Shown: piece after piece, positions 42,267 through 52,095 of the stretch
Numbering within the stretch: the first letter of the stretch is position 1
Layout of the letters: every line of letters starts with the position of its first letter
DNA from: Nitrincola sp.
GTDB lineage: Bacteria > Pseudomonadota > Gammaproteobacteria > Pseudomonadales > Balneatricaceae
Length of the DNA: 60,873 bases
Direction: 5' to 3'
NCBI GenBank assembly: GCA_021208565.1
Contig: JAJOJN010000126.1
Span: 1 to 60,873 of the forward strand
Made by a program: the position numbers and the translations under genes
Notes under the pieces: generated by a model
Database searches by the model: none
What the model was told of the DNA's origin: nothing
The model's input: the letters and a program-made list of their open reading frames with translations, nothing else

Positions 42267-42962
42267 TTAACGCTGATAATGCGTCGGATCAGGAATTCCG
42301 GCTTGCTTGAAGCCAATCGCTCTCAGCCGACAACTATCGCATCGGCCACAGGCACGCCCTTCATTATCCGCCTGATAGCAGGAAACAGTTTTACTGTAAT
42401 CTAAACCTAAGCCTATACCCGCCTGAATAATCTCAGCTTTAGTTAAATCGATTAACGGGGTAACGATACGAATAGGTGCGCCTTCGACACCTTGTCGTGT
42501 TGCCAGTGCTGCCATGGCTTCAAAAGCCTTGATAAATTCAGGTCGACAATCTGGGTAGCCGGAGTAGTCCACGGCATTTACACCAATAAAGATCGCGGAT
42601 GCATCAAGCACTTCCGCCCAACCCAAGGCTAGAGAAAGGAAAACTGTATTACGCGCTGGAACATAGGTAACTGGGATACCCTCATCAGGCGTAGATTCAC
42701 TTTCACCCTCAGGCATCGTTAAGGAGTGATCTGTAAGTGCCGAGCCACCAAAATCTTCAAGATTCAATCTCAGGACTCTGTGCTCAACGACTCCAACATC
42801 TGCCGCAACCGCTTTAGCCGCGTTAAGTTCTGTGAGAGAACGCTGACCATAATCAAAACTGAGCACATAACAATTGTAGCCCTCGGCTTTTGCCATGGCC
42901 AAAACTGTTGCGGAATCTAAACCACCGGACAGTAAAACAACAGCCCGTTTACCACTATTCAT
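42267..42962 (-). CDS. queC: 7-cyano-7-deazaguanine synthase QueC
   Basis: ATP-dependent conversion of CDG to preQ0 for queuosine in tRNA. Start at 42962 ([11 protein letters not shown]) fits the family and lies 16 bases after cpoB. The PP-loop motif is [10 protein letters not shown], and a zinc site C-x-x-C type lies in [10 protein letters not shown] near the C terminus. 231 residues. In Pseudomonas queE lies between ybgF and queC; here it is missing from the gap. Confidence 0.94.
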   Translation of the reverse strand: MNSGKRAVVLLSGGLDSATVLAMAKAEGYNCYVLSFDYGQRSLTELNAAKAVAADVGVVEHRVLRLNLEDFGGSALTDHSLTMPEGESESTPDEGIPVTYVPARNTVFLSLALGWAEVLDASAIFIGVNAVDYSGYPDCRPEFIKAFEAMAALATRQGVEGAPIRIVTPLIDLTKAEIIQAGIGLGLDYSKTVSCYQADNEGRACGRCDSCRLRAIGFKQAGIPDPTHYQR

Positions 42963-42978
42963 TGAATTCTTGTCCAAA

Positions 42979-43788
42979 TTACGTTCCAACTGGCCTAAAG
43001 CTTTGTGCCAGTGTTGCAGCAGTACTTTGCGGAAACTCATTAATTACACGCTGCATCATATGTCTAGAGCGCTCTTGCTCTCCTAAACGTGAAAAGGTCA
43101 CACCAAGTTTGTAGAGTGTGTCCGGTACTTTATGATGGCTTGGAAAACGATCAAGTACTGTTTCAAAAGCGACTTTAGCTTTCTCAGGGGACTCTTTAGC
43201 CAAATGCAATTCGCCTAGCCAGTAATACCCGTTAGCCGTATTGGCATGTTCAGGAAAACGACGGACGAAGTTTTCAAAAGCTTCTATTGCAGCATCAAAA
43301 TCTCTCGCTCTGACTAAAGCAAAAGCCTCATCATAAGCTGCCTGATCATTCGCAGAAGCGGGTTCTGCAGCAACAGAATTTGTTGAGGGTACAGCAGATG
43401 GAGGAGACTCAGCCGAAGTAGATGCCGGAGGTTCGGCAGGCAAAGGCAGCGGAGCCATAGGGTCATCGCCCATAGCGGCCTGCATCAACACACTTAAACG
43501 CCTATCGACATCACGATAACGCTCCACGATGTCATTTTCGACTCGACTCAAGCGATTTTGTGTGGTTTCGAGTTCGCCTCGTAAATAGCGCACTTCTTCT
43601 TGTAAGCTAAGCACGAGAAGAATTAATTCACTTTGGCTCGAAGCACCAGAGATTTGACCTGACTGGTTCAAACCTTGATCACCACTTCGAACTTCGATAA
43701 CAGGTACTTGAGCGTGCGACTGTGCTGACAAAGTCAGCACAGTGCCCAAACAACCCGCTAATATGTATTTACGCGCTGTTGTATTCAT
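42979..43788 (-). CDS. cpoB: Cell division coordinator CpoB (YbgF)
   Basis: Periplasmic TolA-associated protein that links outer-membrane constriction to peptidoglycan synthesis. Signal peptide ending SHAQ, a trimerising coiled coil ([26 protein letters not shown] is its core), a Pro/Ser-rich linker, and C-terminal TPR repeats ([20 protein letters not shown] and two further). 269 residues. Directly follows pal in the tol-pal cluster. Confidence 0.93.
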   Translation of the reverse strand: MNTTARKYILAGCLGTVLTLSAQSHAQVPVIEVRSGDQGLNQSGQISGASSQSELILLVLSLQEEVRYLRGELETTQNRLSRVENDIVERYRDVDRRLSVLMQAAMGDDPMAPLPLPAEPPASTSAESPPSAVPSTNSVAAEPASANDQAAYDEAFALVRARDFDAAIEAFENFVRRFPEHANTANGYYWLGELHLAKESPEKAKVAFETVLDRFPSHHKVPDTLYKLGVTFSRLGEQERSRHMMQRVINEFPQSTAATLAQSFRPVGT

Positions 43789-43795
43789 CTGGCTA

Positions 43796-44308
43796 TTAAC
43801 GGCTCAGGTATCTCAGTTCTACACGACGGTTTTGAGACCATGCACCTTCATGGCTTCCCAATACCGCAGGACGCTCTTCACCGTAGCTAACAGTTTCGAT
43901 TTGGCCAGCGCTTGCACCGTTAACCAAAAGAACACGTTCTACAGCTTGCGCACGACGCTCACCCAGTGCCATGTTGTACTCACGAGTACCACGCTCGTCA
44001 GTGTGTCCATCTAGACGTACACGAGCAGTTGGGTTATTGGCTAGGAAGCGAGCATGCTTCTCTAGGTCTGGCAGGAATTCTGGACGTACTACAGAACGGT
44101 CGAATTCGAAGAAGAAGACATTGCGCAATTGCTGCACTTCTTCCCAGCTACCTGGCGTCACACCACCAGTACCAGCACCAATTGAGCTAGCGCCAACGGT
44201 ATCCGTTAGAGCACCAGAGTCACCTTTACTACCAGATGAGCTACAACCTGCAGCAATAGCCATAACAGACGCTAAAGCCAAAGCTTTTGTAAAATGAACT
44301 GCACGCAT
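43796..44308 (-). CDS. pal: Peptidoglycan-associated lipoprotein Pal
   Basis: Outer-membrane lipoprotein of the Tol-Pal system that binds peptidoglycan. Lipobox MAIAAGC, a Ser/Gly linker, and an OmpA-type domain with VFFFEFDRSVVRPEF, LDGHTDERGTREYN and ALGERRA. 170 residues. Located between tolB and cpoB. Confidence 0.96.
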   Translation of the reverse strand: MRAVHFTKALALASVMAIAAGCSSSGSKGDSGALTDTVGASSIGAGTGGVTPGSWEEVQQLRNVFFFEFDRSVVRPEFLPDLEKHARFLANNPTARVRLDGHTDERGTREYNMALGERRAQAVERVLLVNGASAGQIETVSYGEERPAVLGSHEGAWSQNRRVELRYLSR

Positions 44309-44361
44309 TTTTTCTCTCCATTACTGATATTTATCAGCAAATAATCAAAGGTTGATACAAA

Positions 44362-45669
44362 CTATTTCAAGAAAGGCGACCACGCCGGTTCACGTACATC
44401 TCCTGAAGCAACAGGCATATTGAAGCGTATACGCCCATCAAGAGACACGGCTGCGAGTATACCTCGTCCAGCTTCTTGGGTTGCGTACATCACAATACTT
44501 CCGTTCGGTGCGATGCTCGGTGATTCATCGTAATCGCTATTGGTTAAAATATCCAGACGTCCGCTTTGTAGATCCTGAACGGCAATCTGGAATCGGCGGG
44601 AGCTGCCACGGTGAACCATGGTCAGAAAACGCCCATCTTGCGTGAGACGACCGCGAGCATTGTAGTTGCCCTCAAATGTCACACGTTCCACTGATCGTGA
44701 AGCCAGATCCATCCTGTAGATCTGTGGTGAACCACCACGGTCAGAGGTAAAGAACAAAAACCTACCATCAGGAGACCAAAAGGGCTCTGTATCGATAGCA
44801 GAATTATTCGTCATGCGTTGCAAGTCGCGAGAGCGCAAATCTAATACATAAATCTCCGGATTTCCATCTTTTGATAACACCATCGCTAGACGATTTCCAT
44901 CAGGAGACCAAGCCGGCGCACCATTAAGACCCGGAAAGGACTGAACCTGCTCACGTTGCCCCGTAGCCAAGTGTTGAATATAGATGACTGGACGGCTTGT
45001 TTCGAAAGAAACATAGGCAAGTTTAGTGCCGTCAAATGACCAAGCTGGCGATAAAATTGGCTCGTTAGACTCTAAAATAGTTCTAGCTCGCTCTCCATCC
45101 CAGTCTGCCATATGTAGACGAAAACGTTGATTGGTACCCTGACCCCGATCTGCGGTGACATAAACAATACGAGTTGAAAACGCACCCTTAATACCCGTGA
45201 TCTCTTCAAAAATAACATCCGAAATAAAGTGAGCGGCATCTCTCAAATTATTTCGACCGGCGGATACTTCACGCGCAAACATTTTCTGTTCTTTCAACAC
45301 ATCATAAAGTTCGAAGGTGATGCGTACTTCATCAGCAGAAAGAGGCTGCATACGTCCGATAACTAAATAGTCCTGATTGACCATACGCCAGTCACGATAA
45401 AAGACCTGATCTTCCTGATTAGGGAAACTCAGCATATTTTGACGATTCATGGATCTAAAGAAGCCACTACGACCTAAGTTTTGACTCACGATCGCAGCAA
45501 TATCTTCAGAAAGCGCCCCATCACCACTCCATCCAAACGGAACGACCGCGACAGGAACCGGACTATCAACACCCTGAGTGATCTCAACAACTAACTGTTG
45601 AGCCATTAACCCAGAGCTAAAAAACATTAAAACAACAAGGAATAAGCTCTTCAATTTTTTCATTACCAT
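44362..45669 (-). CDS. tolB: Tol-Pal system beta-propeller protein TolB
   Basis: Periplasmic protein that binds Pal and receives the TolA signal. Signal peptide ending FSSGLMAQ, N-terminal domain ([13 protein letters not shown]), then a six-bladed propeller with repeated [26 protein letters not shown] and SPSIAPNG segments. 435 residues. Two ATG codons six bases apart (45669 and 45663) could start it; AAGGG stands before the first. Confidence 0.96.
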   Translation of the reverse strand: MVMKKLKSLFLVVLMFFSSGLMAQQLVVEITQGVDSPVPVAVVPFGWSGDGALSEDIAAIVSQNLGRSGFFRSMNRQNMLSFPNQEDQVFYRDWRMVNQDYLVIGRMQPLSADEVRITFELYDVLKEQKMFAREVSAGRNNLRDAAHFISDVIFEEITGIKGAFSTRIVYVTADRGQGTNQRFRLHMADWDGERARTILESNEPILSPAWSFDGTKLAYVSFETSRPVIYIQHLATGQREQVQSFPGLNGAPAWSPDGNRLAMVLSKDGNPEIYVLDLRSRDLQRMTNNSAIDTEPFWSPDGRFLFFTSDRGGSPQIYRMDLASRSVERVTFEGNYNARGRLTQDGRFLTMVHRGSSRRFQIAVQDLQSGRLDILTNSDYDESPSIAPNGSIVMYATQEAGRGILAAVSLDGRIRFNMPVASGDVREPAWSPFLK

Positions 45670-45706
45670 CTCAACCCTTCAGGTGTGAAAACTATCTGCA
45701 TTCTTC

Positions 45707-46729
45707 TCAAACGCTCTCAAAAAGCATCGGATCTACTTCTGACACTCTAGGCAGCCTTTCAGTTCGACGAACGGCTTGCTCAACTGAACGATCAAATGCC
45801 ATATCACCACTACTGCGCACTATTCTGACATCCACGATATCACCCGCAGGTGTTAGCTGTATTTCAACCGTTGCCGACATTCCCGACCGCGCTGTAGCCG
45901 GAATATTCCAATTTCGACTGACTAAGGCCTGAATATACGAACCTATATCACCAATTACAGCTTCTGCAGCTGCTTGAGCTGCTGCTTGTGCCGCGGCTCT
46001 CGCTTCCTCCTGAGCTCGACGCTCAGCTTCTTGACGGCGCTGCTCTTCTTGACGACGTTGCTCTTCCTGACGACGCTGCTCTTCCGCTCGGCGCTGTTCT
46101 TCAACTCGTCGCTGTTCTTCCTGACGGCGTTGTTCTTCCTGACGACGCTGTTCCTCTTGCTGACGCTGCTCTTGAGCTCGACGCTCAGCCTCTTCACGCT
46201 GCTGTCGCTCTTGATCAGCTCTCAATCTCGACTCAGCCTCACGCTGAGCGGTTAACTCACGTTGACGCTGAGCTTCAGCTTCTTGTTCACGTCGCTGCTG
46301 CTCAGCCTGACGCTGCTGTTCGGCTTGACGCTGCTGCTCAGCCTGGCGTTGTTGCTCTGCTTGGCGCTGCTGCTCAGCTTGCTGTGCCTCCGCCTGCCGC
46401 TGCGCTTCAGCCTGACGTTGTTGTTCGGCTTGGCGTTGCTGTTCAGCCTGACGCTGCTGCTCTTGTCGCTGCTGCTCCGCTTCAGCTTGGCGACGCTGCT
46501 CATCCGCCCTAGCTTGCTGATCAGCACGAGCTTGTTCAGCCGCTTGTTGAGCTGCTGCCTGATCCGGTTGAAAACTGCTTAAATCGATCATTCTTGCTTG
46601 AATACTTCTGGGCTGAGCTTTGGTTTGCTCTCTAAAATCAAACCAGTAACCAGCAAGCAATATTAGCATCACCAGATGGACCAGTGTTGCCAGAATAACC
46701 GGAGTAACATAACTGCGATAATTATCCAC
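45707..46729 (-). CDS. tolA: Envelope integrity protein TolA
   Basis: Spans the periplasm and connects TolQR energy to TolB/Pal. One membrane helix (about residues 10-30), then a long Gln/Glu/Arg-rich helix (about residues 60-255) built of 6-residue repeats, then the C-terminal TolA domain (NWNIPATARSGMSATVEIQL, VRIVRSSGD). 340 residues. The rod is strongly repetitive at protein and DNA level. Confidence 0.94.
   Translation of the reverse strand: MDNYRSYVTPVILATLVHLVMLILLAGYWFDFREQTKAQPRSIQARMIDLSSFQPDQAAAQQAAEQARADQQARADEQRRQAEAEQQRQEQQRQAEQQRQAEQQRQAEAQRQAEAQQAEQQRQAEQQRQAEQQRQAEQQRQAEQQRREQEAEAQRQRELTAQREAESRLRADQERQQREEAERRAQEQRQQEEQRRQEEQRRQEEQRRVEEQRRAEEQRRQEEQRRQEEQRRQEAERRAQEEARAAAQAAAQAAAEAVIGDIGSYIQALVSRNWNIPATARSGMSATVEIQLTPAGDIVDVRIVRSSGDMAFDRSVEQAVRRTERLPRVSEVDPMLFESV
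46022..46168 (-). repeat. TolA rod repeats, RRQEEQ units
   Basis: About eight tandem 18-bp units coding RRQEEQ and close variants (TolA residues 188-236). Coding repeat prone to slippage. Confidence 0.85.
46289..46489 (-). repeat. TolA rod repeats, RQAEQQ units
   Basis: About eleven tandem 18-bp units coding RQAEQQ and variants (TolA residues 81-147). The DNA copies are near-identical, with synonymous changes. Confidence 0.85.
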
Positions 46730-46737
46730 TCTGGATC

Positions 46738-47160
46738 CTACTCAGTTACCAAGCCAACGCTCGGTGCGCCTGCTGCTTGTAAAAGAACCATCAGCTGGAC
46801 CACTCGTTCGTAAGAAACGTTCTTATCACCTCTGACCAGAACCAGCTTACCCGGGTTCTCGCTCAAAACACTGGAAACTCGTGTCTGAATGACTTCGGGT
46901 TCAACTGGAACGGTATCATCACCACCCACATTGATATAAAAGTTACCATCGCGATCAACAGAAATGATTAAAGGTTCTTGATCGTCTGTTTCTACCGGTT
47001 GAGCACTCGCCTGAGGCAAATCAACATCTACCCCTTGGGTCAACATGGGTGTTGTCAGCATAAAGATAACCAACAACACCACCATGACCTCGATATAAGG
47101 TACGACGTTCATTTCCGTATTGAGATTTCTCTTTTTACGTGTGCGCCACTGCATCTCCAT
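46738..47160 (-). CDS. tolR: Tol-Pal system protein TolR
   Basis: ExbD-family inner-membrane protein. N-terminal NTEMNVVPYIEVMVVLLVIFM forms its single membrane helix with the conserved proton-path Asp position replaced by Glu (YIEVMVV, as read), then the periplasmic domain ending in LLQAAGAPSVGLVTE. 140 residues. In E. coli this position is D23 (PLLDVLLVLL); the Glu is worth confirming. Between tolA and tolQ. Confidence 0.94.
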   Translation of the reverse strand: MEMQWRTRKKRNLNTEMNVVPYIEVMVVLLVIFMLTTPMLTQGVDVDLPQASAQPVETDDQEPLIISVDRDGNFYINVGGDDTVPVEPEVIQTRVSSVLSENPGKLVLVRGDKNVSYERVVQLMVLLQAAGAPSVGLVTE

Positions 47161-47170
47161 TTATAAGACC

Positions 47171-47848
47171 TCAAAGTGCATGTAGACGACGGTAAAGAAT
47201 ACTTGAGAACTCATCAGCAAATGTTTCGTAGTTACTCAACAAGGTTTCAGACTGTGCTGTAAATCGGTTATAAGCAATTACGGCAGGAATAGCCGCAAAC
47301 AAACCGATAGAGGTAGTGATCAAGGCTTCTGCAATACCCGGTGCCACAACTGAGATAGTCGCAGTGGTCTGAGTAGCCAAACCACGGAAGGAGTTCATAA
47401 TACCCCAAACTGTTCCAAACAGACCCATGTATGGACTGGTAGAACCAACCGTTGCCAAGAAAGGAAGGTGCTTTTCGAGCTTTTCCTCTTCACGAGACAT
47501 GGCCACACGCATTCTGCGCTGAATACCATTCATCACCACATCAGGGTCGGCTTTCCCCTGCTGAGTGAGTCGAGTGAACTCTTTCAAGCCAGCACGAAAT
47601 ATATTCTCAGCACCACAATTTTCATTGGGATTTTGACTGACTTCACGATAAAGCTGACCAAGATCTGCTCCTGACCAAAAACGCTCTTCAAACGCACGCA
47701 TTGACTTTTGTGCTGCTCGAATAGCCGATCGACGCTGAAAGATTAAAACCCAAGAGATAAATGAAGTAATTACGAGCGCAAGCATGATCAATTGAACGAT
47801 CAAACTGGCATCTACAATTAATGACCAAATGGAAAGCTTTTCTTGCAC
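47171..47848 (-). CDS. tolQ: Tol-Pal system protein TolQ
   Basis: ExbB-family proton-channel subunit with three membrane helices. Conserved segments: FISWVLIFQRR, LATVGSTSPYMGLFGTVWGIM, and GIAEALITTSIGLFAAIPAVIAYN. 225 residues. It is the first gene of the tol cluster here; ybgC, often before it, is absent. Confidence 0.96.
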   Translation of the reverse strand: MQEKLSIWSLIVDASLIVQLIMLALVITSFISWVLIFQRRSAIRAAQKSMRAFEERFWSGADLGQLYREVSQNPNENCGAENIFRAGLKEFTRLTQQGKADPDVVMNGIQRRMRVAMSREEEKLEKHLPFLATVGSTSPYMGLFGTVWGIMNSFRGLATQTTATISVVAPGIAEALITTSIGLFAAIPAVIAYNRFTAQSETLLSNYETFADEFSSILYRRLHAL

Positions 47849-47968
47849 AGTTCACTCCTAACCCAGTATGAGGCAGGCGCTCACAATATCAGTAGCTAAA
47901 AATTATACAAGAGGGGGAATGAGAAGAATTCGCAGATTTTTTAATATTTTTTGTGATAAACCTATAAA

Positions 47969-48253
47969 CTAACTGTTATGACGATCGGCTGCACACGAAA
48001 GACATGTTGTCACGGTTGGCTCGGCCTTTAATCTATTCAACTCTATCGCTTCTGAGCAGACTTTGCAACGACCAAAATGACCATTATCAATACGTTTAAT
48101 CGCTTCTTCACACTGGCGAATTTCGACTAGTAACCCTGTTTGGGATTTTTGATCTTGAACAGCTCTCGAAAGCTCTTGCATCAAGATCTCATGTAAGGTT
48201 ATCAACTGTTTTCGACAATCTGTTAGAAAACGGTCTTCGGCTAGAGCGAGCAT
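47969..48253 (-). CDS. DksA/TraR-type zinc finger protein
   Basis: A 94-residue protein. An N-terminal helical part is followed by a C4 zinc finger GRCKVCSEAI...CLSC (C-x2-C and C-x2-C about 19 residues apart). The family binds RNA polymerase through the secondary channel, but the coiled-coil tip acidic residues of DksA are not obvious, so the role is open. It occupies the place between ruvB and tolQ where ybgC commonly is. Confidence 0.8.
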   Translation of the reverse strand: MLALAEDRFLTDCRKQLITLHEILMQELSRAVQDQKSQTGLLVEIRQCEEAIKRIDNGHFGRCKVCSEAIELNRLKAEPTVTTCLSCAADRHNS

Positions 48254-48354
48254 TTGATTTACCCTGTTTCAAATATGCGTATTAATCAGTGACTCTTCAT
48301 TAGAATAATACTAACAGGCAAATCGGCTAAACCTTGATTAAGATCATGTCTAGC

Positions 48355-49378
48355 TTAATCACTAACAGGTTTTTTAATACCAAAGTGGGTATAAGCATGG
48401 TCTGTAACCACACGCCCCCTCGGTGTTCGCATCACAAAACCTTGTTGAATAAGGTAAGGCTCAAGCACATCTTCAATCGTATCTCTTTCTTCACTAATCG
48501 CGGCCGCAAGACTGTCAACACCAACGGGGCCTCCACCAAACTTTTCGATCATGGCAAGTAGCATACGACGATCCATGTGATCAAAACCACACTCATCAAC
48601 GTTTAGCATATTCAGCGCAAGATCTGCTATTTCTGCACTGATCGCCCCATTCCCTTTCACTTCAGCATAATCACGTGCACGACGCAGGAGTCTATTTGCA
48701 ATTCGCGGCGTTCCTCGCGAACGTCGTGCGATTTCTCTGGCTCCGGCTGGATCAATAGGTGTTCCCGTTAAGCGAGCAGCACGACTGACGATTTTGGTAA
48801 GATCCTCTACTGAGTAGAATTCAAGACGCTGAACAATACCAAAACGATCTCTAAGTGGAGAGGTTAATAATCCAGCTCGTGTCGTTGCACCGACCAGCGT
48901 AAAAAGGCGGCAAATCGATTTTGATTGAGCGAGCAGCAGGTCCTTCACCGATCATAATGTCTAGCTGATAATCTTCCATTGCTGGATAGAGAATTTCTTC
49001 AACATTTGGACTTAATCGATGAATTTCATCAATAAAAAGCACATCCCCCGCCTCCAAATTGGTCAGCATCGCGGCGACATCGCCCGCTTTTTCCAATACA
49101 GGACCTGATGTGGTTCGAATTTGGCTACCCATTTCATTGGCAATAATGTTTGCCAAGGTGGTTTTGCCTAATCCAGGCGGGCCAAATATTAATGTGTGAT
49201 CAAGCGCCTCTGATCGTTGGCGTGCTGCATGAATGAAAATCTTCATCTGTTCACGAACGATAGGCTGCCCCTCATAGTCTTGCAGGGTTTGCGGCCTTAC
49301 CGTTCGGTCTTGGATCTCTTCTGCTGGCCCTGCCGCCGTCGGTGTTATAAAACGATCAGCTTCTATCATCAATGTCAC
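48355..49378 (-). CDS. ruvB: Holliday junction helicase RuvB, frameshifted
   Basis: AAA+ motor that drives branch migration with RuvA. Walker [12 protein letters not shown], Walker B FIDEIHRL, and the C-terminal winged helix with [11 protein letters not shown]. The A5 run 48901-48905 breaks the frame; with A4 IDLPPF continues as [21 protein letters not shown]. 341 residues after repair. Follows ruvA by 34 bases. Confidence 0.95.
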
Positions 49379-49412
49379 TCAACTAGTCGAAAGAAACGTA
49401 AAAATATAGCCA

Positions 49413-50048
49413 TCAAGTGTTAATCATGCCACGTAATGCCAAGCGAATGATCTCTTCTGCACTCACCTGTTCACCTAAGGATTTGGCGGCAGCTTCAACC
49501 GCCTTTGTAGCCTGAACAGGCTTATAACCTAGTGCTAACAACGCCGCTTCCGCTTCTCGTTTTTCATCAACTACTGGGCTAATGGTTTCCATCAAAGGCA
49601 AAGAAGAATCAGACGATTTAGGCAAGACGGATGTGATTGAGGATAAATTTTTCAATCGATCCTTCATCTCAATGATCAAGCGCTCAGCTGTTTTTTTACC
49701 AACACCTGGAAGCTTTACCAGCGTAGCGACGTCTTCATACTCAACACATCGAACAAAAGCATCGACACTGATACCAGAAAGCAGTGTGATAGCGAGCTTA
49801 GGCCCCACTCCATTGGTTTTAATTAACTCTCGAAACACACTGCGTTCTTGACGATCAACAAAACCATAAAGCAGCTGAGCATCTTCTCTGACGACCATAT
49901 GAACATAAATGGAAGCGTCTGCCCCTATCTCAGGCAATCGATAAAAAGTATTCATCGATGCTTCCACTTCGTAACCAACACCACCTACATCAAGGATCAG
50001 GAAAGGCGGGTGCTTTTCTAAAACACGACCGTGTAGATGACCTATCAT
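49413..50048 (-). CDS. ruvA: Holliday junction protein RuvA
   Basis: Tetrameric junction-binding protein. Start at 50048 (MIGHLHGRVLEK), the family start; the open frame extends further upstream into the TRIC-type gene. Domain I holds VGYEV, the HhH region has TNGVGPKLAITLLSG and LPGVGKKTAERLIIEM, and domain III is at the C terminus. 211 residues. Confidence 0.95.
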   Translation of the reverse strand: MIGHLHGRVLEKHPPFLILDVGGVGYEVEASMNTFYRLPEIGADASIYVHMVVREDAQLLYGFVDRQERSVFRELIKTNGVGPKLAITLLSGISVDAFVRCVEYEDVATLVKLPGVGKKTAERLIIEMKDRLKNLSSITSVLPKSSDSSLPLMETISPVVDEKREAEAALLALGYKPVQATKAVEAAAKSLGEQVSAEEIIRLALRGMINT

Positions 50049-50127
50049 TTTTTCTTCATTCCTTTTTGAATGTAACGTATTATTCCAAGAGCGGCGACGC
50101 AAACCCAACACTCGCCTTGGCGTAGTA

Positions 50128-50772
50128 TCAATACCCGCAACCACAAATACCGGTAGACGAATACCGGCATAAATGGCCAACAGACGTACTAAGAAAATCA
50201 CCGCCATCGAGATCAGCGCCCAGTAGATTTGGGTCTAGGTGACCATGCATCAAGACATAAAAAACACAGCCAATCAATGCGCAGGTAGCATAAAACTCTT
50301 CATGCTGAAGGATGCCAGGAATTTTACCGGTTAATACGTCCCGAATCACACCGCCCGCACACCCTGTGCTGATACCCATAATCACAGCAATGGTTGGTGA
50401 GAACCCCAAGGCCATGGCTTTTTCAGCGCCAGCGATGGCAAACAAAGCCAAACCAGCAGCATCAAATACGAGCAAGGCTCTCCTTGGCATCTGTAAAAAT
50501 CGACAGTAACCAAAGGTTAGTAGTGCCGCACCCACAGCCGTCCAAATTAACATAGGGTCCGCAATCCAAATCAACGGATGGGCGTTTAAAGCCAGATCAC
50601 GAAGAGTACCACCACCGAGCGATGTCGCCAAAGCCAAAACCATCACCCCGAATAGATCAATTTGCTTTCCGCGAGCCGCTAAAACCCCTGTGATCGCAAA
50701 AATAGCGATGCCAAAGAGATCCGCAAAATAGACAAACCGCTCTAGTTCGATATCCAAATCGATCATCGCCAC
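50128..50772 (-). CDS. TRIC/UPF0126 (YicG-like) membrane protein, frameshifted
   Basis: Bacterial relative of trimeric intracellular cation channels. Two repeats of three helices carry the family motifs [10 protein letters not shown] and [16 protein letters not shown]. The last helix is in another frame: after HLDP, dropping one base (about 50233) gives [14 protein letters not shown] and then [14 protein letters not shown], the usual C terminus. In that frame no stop is seen before the ruvA start at 50048, so the true end is uncertain. Starts within the end of ruvC (ten-base overlap). Its location inside ruvCAB is unusual. Confidence 0.82.
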   Translation of the reverse strand: MAMIDLDIELERFVYFADLFGIAIFAITGVLAARGKQIDLFGVMVLALATSLGGGTLRDLALNAHPLIWIADPMLIWTAVGAALLTFGYCRFLQMPRRALLVFDAAGLALFAIAGAEKAMALGFSPTIAVIMGISTGCAGGVIRDVLTGKIPGILQHEEFYATCALIGCVFYVLMHGHLDPNLLGADLDGGDFLSTSVGHLCRYSSTGICGCGY

Positions 50773-51278
50773 CGACCTCTTTTTCCTGAATGTTGTCCCG
50801 CTAAGCTCAGCAAACTACTGCGTGCATGTGCATGACATAGGGCGATAGCTAAGGCATCTGCCGCGTCTGCTTGAGGCAACCCAGGCAACTTCAATAAACG
50901 CGCCACCATATGTTGCACCTGAGTTTTATCAGCCGCTCCAGAGCCCACCACTGATTGTTTTACTTTTCTGGCCGAATATTCGTACACAGGTAAGGATTGA
51001 TTGGCCGCTGCAACAATAGCAACACCCCGCGCTTGACCCAGCTTGAGTGCTGAATCGGCGTTTCGCGCCATAAAGACCTGCTCTATCGCAAACTCTTGTG
51101 GAAGGTATCGATCAATAATTTCCGTAACACCCGCATACACCTGCTGTAAACGATCAGCGAGCTCTCCCTCACGGATACGGATGCAACCACTGGCGATGTA
51201 TTCATTTTTACCATTAATGCTATTGATCACACCGTATCCAGTAATCCGTGAACCCGGGTCAATACCCAGAAAGATCAC
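50763..51278 (-). CDS. ruvC: Holliday junction resolvase RuvC
   Basis: Cuts Holliday junctions. N-terminal [16 protein letters not shown] with the first catalytic Asp, [21 protein letters not shown] with the Glu, and the C-terminal [16 protein letters not shown] with the final Asp pair. 171 residues. Overlaps the yebC stop by four bases. Confidence 0.96.
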   Translation of the reverse strand: MIFLGIDPGSRITGYGVINSINGKNEYIASGCIRIREGELADRLQQVYAGVTEIIDRYLPQEFAIEQVFMARNADSALKLGQARGVAIVAAANQSLPVYEYSARKVKQSVVGSGAADKTQVQHMVARLLKLPGLPQADAADALAIALCHAHARSSLLSLAGQHSGKRGRWR

Positions 51279-52012
51279 TCCATCGCCTCTTCTGGAATAT
51301 TGGCGTTGTGATAGACGTTTTGCGTATCATCTAAATCTTCTAGCGCATCCAAAAGTTTTAAGGCTTTTTGCCCGCCTTCAAGATCTAGATCAACCGAGGT
51401 CGATGGGATCATAGCCACTTCCGCATGGACAGGTTCTAATCCAGCCTCGACAAGCGCCTGTTTCACATCCATAAACTCGGCAACACTGGTAAAGACATCC
51501 ATCGAACCATCATCGTTAGTGACAATGTCTTCAGCACCCGCTTCCAATGCAATCTCCATCAATTGATCTTCGTCCACTTCAGAATCAAAACTTATCTGTC
51601 CTTTTTTATCAAATAGATAAGAAACCGAGCCATTGGTGCCTAAATTACCACCGTGCTTGGTAAAGGCCGCACGCACCTGAGAAACTGTTCGGTTGACATT
51701 ATCGGTCATGCATTCTACGAGAATCGCCACGCCATTAGGACCATAGCCCTCATAGGTTAACTCATCGTAATTATCTGCTTCGTTACCACCGACACCACGC
51801 TGAATCGCTTTCTCAACGGTATCTTTTTTCATATTAGCGCCGAGGGCTTTATCCACCGCCGCACGCAAGCGCGGATTATCGGCAACACTGCCACCACCCT
51901 CTTTAGCCGCAACGGTGAGCTCACGAATCAGTTTAGTGAAAATTTTGCCACGCTTAGCATCTTGCCCCGCTTTACGGTGCTTAATATTGGCCCACTTCGA
52001 ATGACCTGCCAT
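51275..52012 (-). CDS. yebC: YebC/PmpR family transcription or translation factor
   Basis: Starts [20 protein letters not shown], the family hallmark. Described as a transcription regulator (PmpR) and more recently as a ribosome-associated factor for proline stretches. 245 residues. Classic position between aspS and ruvC. Confidence 0.94.
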   Translation of the reverse strand: MAGHSKWANIKHRKAGQDAKRGKIFTKLIRELTVAAKEGGGSVADNPRLRAAVDKALGANMKKDTVEKAIQRGVGGNEADNYDELTYEGYGPNGVAILVECMTDNVNRTVSQVRAAFTKHGGNLGTNGSVSYLFDKKGQISFDSEVDEDQLMEIALEAGAEDIVTNDDGSMDVFTSVAEFMDVKQALVEAGLEPVHAEVAMIPSTSVDLDLEGGQKALKLLDALEDLDDTQNVYHNANIPEEAME

Positions 52013-52036
52013 TTCACATTACCTCACTAACAAAGA

Positions 52037-52054
52037 AGGGGCTCGCAAGCCCCT
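52037..52054 (-). other. Hairpin in the aspS-yebC gap
   Basis: AGGGGCT (52037-52043) pairs with AGCCCCT (52048-52054) over a 4-base loop, without a T tract. May be a processing or attenuating structure. Confidence 0.45.
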
Positions 52055-52095
52055 AGAATCAATCGACTACTCAGATGAGCAGCGCCGCTACACCC

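Noticed and set aside
46022-46489. Tandem repeats resembling a CRISPR-like array
   Set aside because: Units are 18 bp without spacers and encode the TolA rod, so this is a coding repeat.
45974-46582. Long plus-strand frames across tolA
   Set aside because: They are Leu- or Ala-rich antisense readings of the TolA repeat rod and have no independent support.
50049-50207. N-terminal extension of RuvA by 53 residues
   Set aside because: The extra residues match the last helix of the TRIC-family protein, and MIGHLHG is the conserved RuvA start.
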